Shown: piece after piece, positions 1 to 8,219 of the stretch
Layout: the number at the start of each line of letters is the position of its first letter
How positions within the stretch are numbered: the first letter of the stretch is position 1
NCBI RefSeq assembly: GCF_040137905.1
Contig: NZ_JBEFDG010000031.1
Coordinates: forward strand, 1 to 29,241
Origin: Corticimicrobacter sp040137905
Lineage (GTDB): Bacteria; Pseudomonadota; Gammaproteobacteria; Burkholderiales; Burkholderiaceae_B
Direction: 5' to 3'
DNA length: 29,241 nt
Program-made: the position numbers and the translations under genes
The notes under the pieces: model-generated
What the model was told of the DNA's origin: nothing
Databases searched by the model: none
The model's input: only the letters and a program-made list of their open reading frames with translations

Positions 1-729
1 CCCATTCCTGACGATATCATCGCGATTCCCGAGCGCGGCACCGGGTTGCCGCCCCTGGCGAATGCAGGGACGGCTGCTACGGCCGGCCTTGGCATGCCTG
101 AGCCTGCTGCCCAGGGCAATGCTGCAACAGAAAACCCTGATACAGGTGCCGCTGCGGCACCTGTTCAGACTACGCCAGCGACTGCCCAGCCCTCGACGCC
201 GCCAGCGGCTGTGCCGGCACAGTCTGCCACCCAGCCGCCCCGTACGCCCGCACAGAATTCGGCGACTGCCACGCAGCCTCAGCAGCCCGCACGCACGACG
301 TCGCCTACCGCCAATACCCCACCCACAACTGCCACGCAGCCCAGTACGCCGCCGGCTCGCAATACCGCACCGGCGGATGACCAGGAAGCCCTGGTTGCTT
401 CGCTGCTGGAAGCGCGTGACCCCGATGCGGCTGCGGCACGTCTGGCGGCACAGCGCCGGGGTACGAGCCAGGCAGCGGCCCCTGCCGCCAGCCAGGAAAA
501 GCTGGTGCTGCAGATCGCGGCCTATTCCACAGATGAAGATGCCCAGGCCCGGCGCCGCAATCTGTACGAGGCCGGCGTGACCAATGCCTTCGTGCAGCGC
601 GTCATGGTCAACGGCAAGCCGGCTTTCCGGCTGCGCGTGGGGCCATTCTCTTCCAGGGACGCGGCACAGGCGGCTCAGACCCGCCTGCGTACACTGGGCT
701 ACAACAACAGTTTCATTACCGCACAGTGA
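1..729 (+). CDS. SPOR-domain cell-envelope protein, 5' end missing
   Basis: The frame is open from base 1 to the stop at 727-729, so the N-terminus lies outside the window and 242 residues are visible. Residues about 15-150 are a low-complexity linker rich in Pro, Ala, Thr and Gln, with repeated ATQPSTPPA-like units. Residues 167-242 form a SPOR domain: KLVLQIAAYS starts it, and VMVNGKPAFRLRVGPFSSRD is its core. SPOR domains bind denuded glycan strands of septal peptidoglycan, so a membrane-anchored DedD-like role in the periplasm is likely. The usual N-terminal membrane anchor cannot be checked. A TTG at 46 could be read as a start, but the open frame upstream and the family architecture argue against it. 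The stop overlaps the cvpA start. Relatives have accD-folC-SPOR-cvpA-purF in this order. Confidence 0.85.
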   Translation, partial: PIPDDIIAIPERGTGLPPLANAGTAATAGLGMPEPAAQGNAATENPDTGAAAAPVQTTPATAQPSTPPAAVPAQSATQPPRTPAQNSATATQPQQPARTTSPTANTPPTTATQPSTPPARNTAPADDQEALVASLLEARDPDAAAARLAAQRRGTSQAAAPAASQEKLVLQIAAYSTDEDAQARRRNLYEAGVTNAFVQRVMVNGKPAFRLRVGPFSSRDAAQAAQTRLRTLGYNNSFITAQ

Positions 730-1247
730 CCGGCTTCGATTTCGTCGCGCTGACCATTCTCATCGCTTCCAGCCTGCTGGGGGCCGTGCGAGGCCTGGTC
801 AAGGAAACCCTCTCGCTGGCTGCGTATGCGCTGGCGTTTGTGATGGCCATCCTGTGGGGGCCGATGGTCTATGACTGGCTTTCCAGTGTCATCGAATTCA
901 CGCTGCTGCGCATGGCGCTGGCCTATGGCAGTGTCTTCATTGTGGTGCTGATCGTGGTCGGCCTGGTCAGCATGACCATCGGTGCGATCCTGCGTCAGAC
1001 CGGACTGACCTCCACCGACCGCGGGCTGGGTGCGCTGTTCGGCTTCCTGCGTGGCCTGCTGATCATCCTGGCACTGGTCGCCCTGGCGGGCTATACCCCC
1101 TTGCCGCAGGAGCCCTGGTGGCGCGATTCGCTGTTTGCGGACAGTACCGTGCGAGCCATCCTGCATCTCAAAAACTGGCTGCCGGCTTCGGTGGCTGATT
1201 GGCTGCCTTATCCGCAGCCGGTCATACCTGCTCAAACAGAAATCTGA
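726..1247 (+). CDS. cvpA: CvpA family inner-membrane protein
   Basis: This 173-residue protein starts with GTG at 726 and shares GTGA with the stop of the SPOR gene, which suggests translational coupling. It has about four hydrophobic segments: near residues 4-20, 26-48, 60-85 and 100-120. The second and third are separated by a short polar turn. The N-terminal GFDFVALTILIASSLLGAVR and the later GRGLLIILALVAL-type segment are typical of CvpA, named for colicin V production in Escherichia coli. The length fits the family, about 160-180 residues. It lies directly upstream of purF, the classical partner. Its biochemical role is not firmly known; work in enterics links it to envelope stress tolerance. 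The assignment is firm from context and membrane pattern. Confidence 0.88.
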   Translation: MTGFDFVALTILIASSLLGAVRGLVKETLSLAAYALAFVMAILWGPMVYDWLSSVIEFTLLRMALAYGSVFIVVLIVVGLVSMTIGAILRQTGLTSTDRGLGALFGFLRGLLIILALVALAGYTPLPQEPWWRDSLFADSTVRAILHLKNWLPASVADWLPYPQPVIPAQTEI

Positions 1248-1259
1248 GGCGAATTTATC

Positions 1260-2774
1260 ATGTGTGGAATTGTAGGCGTGGTTGGACGCGGTCCCGTGAA
1301 CCAACTGCTGTACGATAGTCTGTTGCTGCTGCAGCATCGCGGCCAGGACGCGGCTGGCATTGCCACCGCCCACGGCAAGAATTTCAACATGTTCAAGGCG
1401 CACGGCCTGGTGCGCGACGTGTTTCGCACCCGCAACATGCGGTCGTTGCCGGGCAACAGCGGCATTGGTCATGTGCGTTACCCGACGGCAGGCTCCAACA
1501 GCGTCGAAGAGGCCCAGCCTTTCTACGTCAATGCGCCGTTCGGCATCACCTTCGCTCACAACGGCAACCTGACCAACTGGCGTGAACTGCGTGAATCGCT
1601 GTTTGCTGTCGATCAACGCCACATCAACACCAATTCCGACTCCGAAGTGCTGCTCAATGTGCTGGCGCATGAATTGCAGGAGTCGGTACATGGCAAGACG
1701 CTTGATGAGGATGCCATCTTCAATGCCGTGGCAGGCCTGCATCGTCGTGTGCGCGGTGCCTATGCGGTGGTAGCGCAGATTGCGGGCTACGGTCTGCTGG
1801 CTTTCCGTGATCCCAACGGCATCCGTCCGCTGTGTCTGGGCCGTCATGATACCGAGGCCGGTCCGGAATGGATGGTGGCATCGGAGTCCGTGGCGCTCGA
1901 AGGCAATGGCTTTGTGCTGCAGGGTGATGTTGCCCCCGGCGAAGCCGTTTTCATCAGCCTGGATGGTCAGATCACCCGCCGCCAGTGCGCGGATCAACCA
2001 CAACTTTCACCCTGCATTTTCGAATACGTCTATTTTGCCCGTCCCGACTCGCTGATCGACAGCGTGTCGGTCTACGGTTCCCGCCTGCGCATGGGCGAGC
2101 ACCTGGCCGACAAGGTGGCGCGCAACATGCGCCTGGGCGACATCGATGTCGTGATGCCGATTCCCGACTCGTCGCGGCCGGCAGCTATGCAATTGGCTTC
2201 CAGGCTCAACCTGAACTACCGCGAAGGCCTGATCAAGAACCGCTATGTGGGCCGCACTTTCATCATGCCAGGGCAGGCCGTACGCAAGAAATCGGTGCGC
2301 CAGAAACTCAATGCCATTGGCGTGGAATTCAAGGGCAAGAATGTGCTGCTGGTCGATGACTCCATCGTCCGCGGCACGACCAGCCGTGAAATTGTCGAAA
2401 TGGCCCGCGATGCCGGTGCCAACAAGGTGTTCTTTGCCTCGGCTGCGCCGCCTGTGCGCTTCCCGAATGTGTACGGCATCGACATGCCGGATCAGAAGGA
2501 TCTGATCGCCACGGGCCGCAGCGACGAGGAAATTGCCCGCCAGATCGGGGTCGATGCGTTGATCTATCAGGATATCGCTTCGATGCAGCAGGCTGTACGC
2601 GAAATCAATCCTGCCATCGACCGCTTCGATGCCTCCTGCTTCGACGGCGATTACGTCACGGGCGATATCACGGCCGAATACCTGAAGCGCCTGTCTACCG
2701 GTCGTACCCAGGATCTTGAAGATGAGGCCAGTGGCCTGCAGTTCAACATGGGCTACGCAGCCAACGACAGCTGA
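1260..2774 (+). CDS. purF: Amidophosphoribosyltransferase (purine synthesis, first step)
   Basis: PurF transfers the amide nitrogen of glutamine to PRPP and makes 5-phosphoribosylamine, the committed step of purine synthesis in the cytoplasm. The protein has 504 residues, the usual length. It begins MCGIVGVVG, where Cys2 becomes the N-terminal nucleophile of the class II glutaminase domain. GHVRYPTAGS and FAHNGNLTNW follow within that domain. The PRPP-binding loop VLLVDDSIVRGTTSR lies near residues 362-376 in the phosphoribosyltransferase half. The ATG is preceded by a GAGGCGA-like ribosome site. It follows cvpA by 12 bases, so the two are probably co-transcribed. metZ, often next in Pseudomonas and Bordetella, is absent; a low-GC convergent gene pair follows instead. 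Confidence 0.97.
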   Translation: MCGIVGVVGRGPVNQLLYDSLLLLQHRGQDAAGIATAHGKNFNMFKAHGLVRDVFRTRNMRSLPGNSGIGHVRYPTAGSNSVEEAQPFYVNAPFGITFAHNGNLTNWRELRESLFAVDQRHINTNSDSEVLLNVLAHELQESVHGKTLDEDAIFNAVAGLHRRVRGAYAVVAQIAGYGLLAFRDPNGIRPLCLGRHDTEAGPEWMVASESVALEGNGFVLQGDVAPGEAVFISLDGQITRRQCADQPQLSPCIFEYVYFARPDSLIDSVSVYGSRLRMGEHLADKVARNMRLGDIDVVMPIPDSSRPAAMQLASRLNLNYREGLIKNRYVGRTFIMPGQAVRKKSVRQKLNAIGVEFKGKNVLLVDDSIVRGTTSREIVEMARDAGANKVFFASAAPPVRFPNVYGIDMPDQKDLIATGRSDEEIARQIGVDALIYQDIASMQQAVREINPAIDRFDASCFDGDYVTGDITAEYLKRLSTGRTQDLEDEASGLQFNMGYAANDS

Positions 2775-2870
2775 TCGAAGCCAGGGCAGGGCATAAACCA
2801 ATTGTTCTTCCCTGCGACTTATCGAGAGCGGCCAACATCCTTGATTCTTCAGCATCCCCCTGCATGAACT

Positions 2871-2906
2871 CCTCGGCGCGATCAATACGAACATGATGCG
2901 CCGAGG
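2871..2906. repeat. Near-perfect inverted repeat between purF and the SRPBCC gene
   Basis: The outer arms CCTCGGCGC (2871-2879) and GCGCCGAGG (2898-2906) are exact complements. Inside them ATCA (2881-2884) pairs with TGAT (2894-2897), with one bulged G and a nine-base loop. The repeat lies between two convergent genes, so it may stop transcription from either side. No T-run follows on either strand, so it is not a standard intrinsic terminator. Confidence 0.6.
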
Positions 2907-2930
2907 CAACGGCCCACCCGTTGCACAGAC

Positions 2931-3365
2931 TCATGTGTTTTGCAATTTAGAGATGCATTGCAGGGACTCGGCCAGTTTTTTTAGCTTCTCCAGTATGTCG
3001 CCGAAGTCTGACGTCACCATTGGGCCAAACTGGTCAGCGCCAGGACCGATGATTTCAGTGCTGTAAATAATCTTGGTATGCCCTGACGGAAGGGGAACAA
3101 GACGATGGCAGACTACGATTCTCGTTTCATCTATAACTGTTTCATCCTTGAATGATTCGCCGGGGATAACCTCGATCAAAGTGCTGCGCAAGGCATTTTG
3201 ACCGGGAATTGTCATGGTGAACGAGGTGCCCGTCTCGAAAGGCCCCTCGATTTCTATGGCTTCAAGGTCAGCGTTATAGTCCTTCCACCGTCCGACATCG
3301 GCAAATAGTTCCCAGATACAGGCGGTTGGTGCTGATGTTTCAATTGATTTTTCAAGTGTCCACAT
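2931..3365 (-). CDS. SRPBCC (START/Bet v1-like) family protein
   Basis: This 144-residue protein has the layout of a small polyketide-cyclase/SRPBCC fold. The N-terminal strand WTLEKSIETSAP leads into helix IWELFADVGRWKDY, followed by GPFETGTSFTM, then beta strands and a long C-terminal helix, ILEKLKKLAESL. Such proteins bind hydrophobic ligands in a helix-grip cavity; the ligand cannot be told here. A strong ribosome site, GAGGAGC, sits just before the ATG. It lies 102 bases downstream of a WYL-type regulator on the same strand. GC is about 48%, well under the neighbours, which suggests later acquisition. Its stop overlaps a further ATG as ATGA, discussed in the findings. Fold assignment is fairly safe and function is unknown. 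Confidence 0.75.
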   Translation of the reverse strand: MWTLEKSIETSAPTACIWELFADVGRWKDYNADLEAIEIEGPFETGTSFTMTIPGQNALRSTLIEVIPGESFKDETVIDETRIVVCHRLVPLPSGHTKIIYSTEIIGPGADQFGPMVTSDFGDILEKLKKLAESLQCISKLQNT

Positions 3366-3467
3366 GGGCGCTCCTCATAGTCTTTGACAAGGTTGTTGAA
3401 TCCTTGCCATATTAGGAGGGCTCACTGTCAATTTCTGGCAGCAGTCATGCGACAGAGGCACTTGCAA

Positions 3468-4166
3468 TCACTTCAAGACGCTGTTGGGAATACCTTCCTG
3501 TTCCCGCCATTGCCGCAGTAAAGCCTGACGATGTACGGGATAACGCTCATCTTGGATATGCAGATCGAAGATTCTGTCCACGCGAAAATGTCGCAGCGCT
3601 GTTCGCTGTTCGCACCAAGCTGCCAGCATTCGTACATGATCGAAGAAGCCTAGTGCGAAAGGCCAAACGATACGGTCACTTTTATTTTCTTTTAGATCAA
3701 CGTAGCGGATGAATAGCTTGCGCTGCTGGCGAATCGACTGGCGCAGTATTGGCAGATGCGTCTGTCCCGCAGGGGTTATTTGTGCCGGTCCGACAAGCAG
3801 AGCCTGCTCGTCCAATGAGAGCCGCAGATCGGCGGGTATGACTGCTGCAATTTTTGCCAAGGCGTTCTGGGCATCGTGTGCCAATTCCTGGTCTGTGCGG
3901 TGAGATACCCAACGTGCTCCCAGCGCCAGCGCCTCAAGTTCCTGTACCGAGAACATCAGTGGTGGCAATACAAATCCCGGATGCAATACATAGCCTATCC
4001 CTGGCTCCCCCTCTATACGTGCACCTGACGCCCGCAGGCTGGCAATATCGCGGTAGAGTGTTCGCAGGCTGATATGTAACTCCGCCGCCAATATCGTGCT
4101 GGTGATGGGGAAGCGGTGACGGCGTAAGCATTGCATCAATTTGAGCAAACGCTCAGAGCGAGACAT
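3468..4166 (-). CDS. HTH-WYL (YafY/DeoR-type) transcriptional regulator
   Basis: The 232-residue protein begins with a helix-turn-helix of the HTH_11 type, residues about 3-55: ERLLKLMQCLRRHRFPITST, then LAAELHISLRTLYRDIASLR. A WYL-type ligand-binding domain follows, about residues 135-220. It contains QQRKLFIRYVDLKENKSDRI, then VWPFALGFFDHVRMLAAWCE and a later FRVDRIFDL. This is the YafY-like architecture, whose members often control an adjacent gene. Here the obvious candidate target is the SRPBCC gene just downstream on the same strand. GC is about 50%, lower than dsbB-glnD upstream. The inducer is unknown. No clear Shine-Dalgarno sequence precedes the chosen ATG, but the helix-turn-helix begins straight after it, so the start is reasonable. 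Confidence 0.87.
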   Translation of the reverse strand: MSRSERLLKLMQCLRRHRFPITSTILAAELHISLRTLYRDIASLRASGARIEGEPGIGYVLHPGFVLPPLMFSVQELEALALGARWVSHRTDQELAHDAQNALAKIAAVIPADLRLSLDEQALLVGPAQITPAGQTHLPILRQSIRQQRKLFIRYVDLKENKSDRIVWPFALGFFDHVRMLAAWCEQRTALRHFRVDRIFDLHIQDERYPVHRQALLRQWREQEGIPNSVLK

Positions 4167-4220
4167 GGATGATATTCAGCAATATGCAAGATGGATGTGA
4201 TAGAGGATACCGCCATAAGA

Positions 4221-4706
4221 TCAACCCGCATGCCTCCTGGTCAGTCCGGCGAGCGCCAGAGCTGCCAGCACTGCATACAGGCTCAGGCTCCAGAGCGCAT
4301 ATTCCATGCCCAGAAACTCGACGGCAGCATCCATGCAACTGGCATAGATGCCGAACACGCCGGGCATGCTTTCATCCAGTCCTGTCGCACGCATGATGCG
4401 GTCGGCCAGCGTCAGATCGCAGGTGAACAGTTGCGACGCCACGCTGTACTGGAACCAGGCGGCGGCAATGCCGGCACCGGACAGGGCGAGGATACCACCG
4501 CAGGCCAGCCAGGGACGGCCGCCGCGCTCTTTGCCAAAGGCCCATGCCAGGCCAGCCCACAGGGCAATCCCGAGATAGATCAAGCGTTGCAGCACGCACC
4601 AGGCGCAGGGCAGCATGTCGAAGGCATGCTGCGAGATCAGTGCCGCGCCCACGGCGGCCAGGGACAGGAGGGAGATCAGCAGATAGATCGTGCGGTTTTG
4701 CAGCAT
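4221..4706 (-). CDS. dsbB: Disulfide bond formation protein B
   Basis: DsbB is an inner-membrane oxidoreductase that reoxidises DsbA and passes electrons to quinone. The 161-residue product has four hydrophobic segments: about residues 7-25, 42-58, 66-85 and 137-155. Its periplasmic loops carry the two expected cysteine pairs, C34-A-W-C37 in LPCAWCVLQR, and C96 with C124 in FTCDLTLAD and YASCMDAA. A longer frame opens upstream at 4775, but it overlaps glnD. The ATG at 4706 follows an AAGAGAA ribosome site and starts right before the first membrane helix. It begins 11 bases after the glnD stop, so the two are probably one transcript. That pairing has no obvious functional logic. Confidence 0.93.
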   Translation of the reverse strand: MLQNRTIYLLISLLSLAAVGAALISQHAFDMLPCAWCVLQRLIYLGIALWAGLAWAFGKERGGRPWLACGGILALSGAGIAAAWFQYSVASQLFTCDLTLADRIMRATGLDESMPGVFGIYASCMDAAVEFLGMEYALWSLSLYAVLAALALAGLTRRHAG

Positions 4707-4717
4707 GGATATTCTCT

Positions 4718-7333
4718 TTATGACATGGATTCGGCAGACATGGCGGTGCGCAGGTCGCGTTCCAGTTGCCGGCATTGCCTGGGATTTTCGAAAGCGGCAC
4801 CGCTCAGGACGAAGACGTCCTCGACCCGGTCGCCCAGCGTCATGATCTTGGCGGTGTGCAGGTTGAGGCCGTGCGCCCCGAAAATGCGGGCAACGTCATG
4901 CAGCAGTCCGGGCCGGTCGGCAGCGGTCAGCGACAGCCTCCACAATTGACCCTGTTCGTCCTGATGAAGTTCCACCTGAGGCGCGATGGGGAAGGAGCGC
5001 GAGCGGCGCGACAGCGGCGGCCGGCGTTGCGAACCATCCGGCACGGTGGCTGGCTGCGGCACGGAACCCGCCAACTGGGCCAGTGTTGCGCCCAGGCCCT
5101 GCTCGATCTCGGCCGCCAGCGCCTGCGGCGGGACCTCTTCATCCAGCGGCAGTACGATGAAACTGTCCAGCGCCCAGCCGTCGCGTGAGGTGTGGATGCG
5201 GGCGTCGAGAATGCTCAGGCGGCTGCGGTCCAGGTAGGCACAAATGCGCGCAAACAGGTCGGCCACGTCGCGGATCCAGACCAGAACCTGCAGACCTTCG
5301 CCATGTTCGGTAACGCGGGCCCGCACTACGGGACTGTCGGCCAGCTTGCCGCCGGCGTGCAGTTGCAGGGCGTGCCAGGACAGTTCGTCGCTTTCGTGGC
5401 GCAGGAAATAGCCGGTATCGAGCTTGTCCCAGAGCGTATCCCAGGCGTGTGCCGGCAGTCCGGACTGCAGCAGCAGCTTTTCGGCCTCCTGGCGACGCTT
5501 GTGCAGCATGGACGAGCGGTTATGGCGTGCCCCCCCCAGGATGGCCAGCGTGGCGCGGTAAAGATCCTCGAGCAGCTTGCCTTTCCAGGCATTCCATACC
5601 TTGGGGCTGGTGCCCTGGATATCGGCCACCGTCAGCAGATAGAGTGCCTGCAACTGGCGCTTGGTCTTGACCAGGGCAGCAAAACGGTGGATGACGTCCG
5701 GATCGGACAGATCCTGCTTTTGTGCCACGTTGGACATGCTCAGGTGCTGGCGAACCAGGAACTCGACCAGTTCCGCATCGGCTGGCACCAGGCCAAAGTC
5801 GCGCGCGAAGCGTTTGATCTCGCGGGCACCCAGTTCGGAATGGTCGCCGCCGCGGCCCTTGGCAATGTCGTGGAACAGGGCGGCAACATAGAGCAGCCAG
5901 TGACGGCTGAAGTCATTGATCAACTGGCTTGCCAGTGGATGCTCGGGTGCATGTTCCGGCATGGTGAAGCGGCGCAGGTTGCGAATCACCATCAACGTGT
6001 GCTGATCCACGGTGTAGGCATGGAACAGGTCATGCTGCATCTGCCCGACGATCCGGCGAAAGGCCGGAATGAATCGGGGCAGGATGTTGAGCATGGTCAT
6101 GTCGCGCAGGGCATGCACGATGCCGCGCGGTTGCTGCAGGATCTGCAGGAAAATCTTCTTGTGGATCGGGTTGCTGCGGAATTGCGCGTCGATCCGGTCA
6201 CGGTGGTGCCAGAGGGCGCGCAATGTACGGGCCGACATGCCCTGCAGTTCCGGATGTTGCTGCATGACCAGGAAGGCACGCAGCAGCAGTGCGGGTTTGC
6301 GTTCGAAGGCATCGTCGCGGTAGATGTCGAGTCGCTGGTGCACGCTGCAGAAGCTCTCGTCGATGGGGATGGCGGGTTCGTCCGGACGCGGAAACAGGCG
6401 TTCCTCGATGTTCTGAACCAGGATGGTGTTGAGTTGCGTGACCAGCCGGGCAGCCCAGTAGTAGCGCTGCATCAGCAATTCGCTGGCGCGCCGCGTGGGG
6501 CTGGGTTCGATCCCATAGGTGGTGGCCAACTGGCTTTGCCAGTCGAACAGAATGCGATCTTCGCGCCGGCGGGCCAGCAGGTGCAGTTCAATGCGCAACC
6601 GCTTGAAGGCTTGTTCGGCCCGGTTCAGGTCGCGAGCCTCCTGTGGCGTGAGCAGGCCGGCGCGGGCGATGGCTCGCCAGTTGTCACCGAAACCGGCAGC
6701 GCGGGCCATCCAGAGAATGACCTGCAGGTCGCGCAGGCCGCCGGGCGACTCCTTGCAATTGGGTTCGAGCGAGTAGGGCGTGTCGCGAAAGCGACTATGG
6801 CGCTGTCGCATCTCGGCGCGCTTGGCGAGGAAGAAGGCGGGCGCATCCAGGTGCTGGTGGATCTGCTGGCTGAAATCACGCATCAGGTTGCGGCTGCCGG
6901 CGATCCAGCGTGATTCGAGCAGGGCGGTTTCAACCGTGATGTCGCCGCGTGCCTCGCTGATGCATTCTGCCACAGTGCGCACACTGTGGCCGGGCTCCAG
7001 GCCGATGTCCCACATGGCGGTCAGGAATTCGCCGATGGCGGTTTCGGCCTGTGCATCCGGTGCCTTGGGCAGCAGGATCAGGATGTCGATATCCGAGTAC
7101 GGATACAGTTCACCACGGCCGTAGCCTCCCAGGGCAGCGAGGGTCGAGCCGGCAGGCAGGGGATGGATCTGGAGCAGGCCGCGCAGGGTTTGGTCGACGA
7201 TGCGACAGAGGCTGCGCAGCAGCGCATTGGGCTGGCGCTGCTGGCGGAACGCTTCGATGGCGGCGGCCCGGCTACCCTGCAGCGCCTTGCGCAGGTCCGA
7301 CAGGGGCAGGGAAAGGTGGGAGGGGGTCTGCAT
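4718..7333 (-). CDS. glnD: PII uridylyltransferase / uridylyl-removing enzyme
   Basis: GlnD senses glutamine and adds or removes UMP on PII proteins, so setting nitrogen metabolism. The 871-residue protein has the full architecture. The nucleotidyltransferase site is GGYGRGELYPYSDID at 69-83, with catalytic Asp81 and Asp83. A central linking helical domain follows. The HD domain has the HD pair at 488-489 in LFHDIAKGRGGDHS. Two C-terminal ACT domains follow, one near 670-720 and one near 798-845 containing DRPGLLHDVARIFGAHGLNL. Both catalytic activities and glutamine sensing should therefore be intact. The ATG has a GGAG site six bases upstream. It lies 30 bases downstream of map, an arrangement also seen in relatives. 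Confidence 0.97.
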   Translation of the reverse strand: MQTPSHLSLPLSDLRKALQGSRAAAIEAFRQQRQPNALLRSLCRIVDQTLRGLLQIHPLPAGSTLAALGGYGRGELYPYSDIDILILLPKAPDAQAETAIGEFLTAMWDIGLEPGHSVRTVAECISEARGDITVETALLESRWIAGSRNLMRDFSQQIHQHLDAPAFFLAKRAEMRQRHSRFRDTPYSLEPNCKESPGGLRDLQVILWMARAAGFGDNWRAIARAGLLTPQEARDLNRAEQAFKRLRIELHLLARRREDRILFDWQSQLATTYGIEPSPTRRASELLMQRYYWAARLVTQLNTILVQNIEERLFPRPDEPAIPIDESFCSVHQRLDIYRDDAFERKPALLLRAFLVMQQHPELQGMSARTLRALWHHRDRIDAQFRSNPIHKKIFLQILQQPRGIVHALRDMTMLNILPRFIPAFRRIVGQMQHDLFHAYTVDQHTLMVIRNLRRFTMPEHAPEHPLASQLINDFSRHWLLYVAALFHDIAKGRGGDHSELGAREIKRFARDFGLVPADAELVEFLVRQHLSMSNVAQKQDLSDPDVIHRFAALVKTKRQLQALYLLTVADIQGTSPKVWNAWKGKLLEDLYRATLAILGGARHNRSSMLHKRRQEAEKLLLQSGLPAHAWDTLWDKLDTGYFLRHESDELSWHALQLHAGGKLADSPVVRARVTEHGEGLQVLVWIRDVADLFARICAYLDRSRLSILDARIHTSRDGWALDSFIVLPLDEEVPPQALAAEIEQGLGATLAQLAGSVPQPATVPDGSQRRPPLSRRSRSFPIAPQVELHQDEQGQLWRLSLTAADRPGLLHDVARIFGAHGLNLHTAKIMTLGDRVEDVFVLSGAAFENPRQCRQLERDLRTAMSAESMS

Positions 7334-7363
7334 GTCGGCTCCAGGGGGGAATGATGTGTGCCG

Positions 7364-8173
7364 TCAGGCGTCTGTTTTCTGGATAAAGGCTGGCGGCGGC
7401 AGCATGCCGGGTGAAACGGTCAGGACTTCGTAGCCGGTGGCAGTGACCAGGATGCAGTGTTCCCATTGTGCCGACAGGCTGTGATCGCGGGTCACAATGG
7501 TCCAGCCATCGGCCAGCTGGCGCAACTCCCGACGACCAGCGTTGATCATCGGTTCGATGGTGAAGATCATGCCTTCCTGCAGGCGTATGCCGGTACCCGG
7601 CTTGCCGTAGTGCAGCACCTGCGGATCTTCGTGGAACTGGCGGCCCACGCCGTGGCCGCAGAATTCGCGCACGACCGAAAAACCCTGGGCCTCGGCATGC
7701 TGCTGGATGGCGTGGCCGATATCGCCCAGTGTGGCACCCGGGCGCACCTGCTGGATACCCAGCCACATGCAGTCATAGGTTGTTTCGACCAGGCGTTTGC
7801 ACAGAATGGACGGCTCACCGATATAGAACATGCGACTGGTGTCGCCGAACCAGCCATCCTTGATGACAGTCACGTCGATGTTCAGGCTGTCGCCTTTCTT
7901 GAGCTTCTTGTCGTTGGGGATGCCGTGGCAGATCTGGTGGTTGACCGAGATGCAGACATGGCCGGGATAGGGTGTATGCCCAGGCGGGGCATAGCCGATG
8001 GTGGCCGACTTGACCTCGAGCACGTCCGCCATATAGGCGCGGCACAGCTCGTTCAGCTCCAGTGTGGTGACACCGGGTTGTACGAAGGGCGCAATATAGT
8101 CAAGAACCTGAGCGGCGGCCTGGCAGGCAGCACGCATTTGGTCGAGTTCGGCGGAATCGGTAACCAGAGACAT
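7364..8173 (-). CDS. map: Methionine aminopeptidase, type I
   Basis: This enzyme removes the initiator methionine from new proteins. All five metal ligands of the pita-bread fold are visible in the 269 residues: Asp100 and Asp111 (in NIDVTV and GDTSRMF), His174 (CGHGVGR), Glu207 (FTIEPMIN) and Glu238 (QWEHCI). The substrate-site histidine is His83 in CHGIPND. The length is close to the usual 264 of the Escherichia coli enzyme. The C-terminus carries a short extension ending FIQKTDA. The gene is divergent from rpsB across 261 bases, matching the conserved map/rpsB arrangement of many proteobacteria. A TATAAT at 8214-8209 on this strand could be its -10 box, but no good -35 was found. Confidence 0.97.
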   Translation of the reverse strand: MSLVTDSAELDQMRAACQAAAQVLDYIAPFVQPGVTTLELNELCRAYMADVLEVKSATIGYAPPGHTPYPGHVCISVNHQICHGIPNDKKLKKGDSLNIDVTVIKDGWFGDTSRMFYIGEPSILCKRLVETTYDCMWLGIQQVRPGATLGDIGHAIQQHAEAQGFSVVREFCGHGVGRQFHEDPQVLHYGKPGTGIRLQEGMIFTIEPMINAGRRELRQLADGWTIVTRDHSLSAQWEHCILVTATGYEVLTVSPGMLPPPAFIQKTDA

Positions 8174-8180
8174 AATAGAC

Positions 8181-8210
8181 TTGAGTGTTTCTGAAAGAAG
8201 ATAGTAGAAT
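8181..8210 (+). promoter_or_regulatory. Candidate sigma-70 promoter for rpsB-tsf
   Basis: TTGAGT (8181-8186) and TAGAAT (8205-8210) are separated by 18 bases and match the sigma-70 boxes at four and five of six positions. Transcription would start near 8217, giving a leader of about 218 bases before rpsB. The region overlaps a minus-strand TATAAT (8214-8209) pointing at map, so the divergent promoters may compete. Confidence 0.45.
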
Positions 8211-8219
8211 TATAGTCTT

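Noticed and set aside
3384..3413. Plus-strand TTGACA-18-CATATT between the SRPBCC and regulator genes
   Set aside because: It would transcribe away from any gene start and into the antisense strand of the regulator; most likely chance in an AT-rich stretch.
5192..6913. A 573-codon plus-strand open frame inside glnD
   Set aside because: It is antisense to the nucleotidyltransferase, HD and ACT domains of glnD and has no motif of its own.
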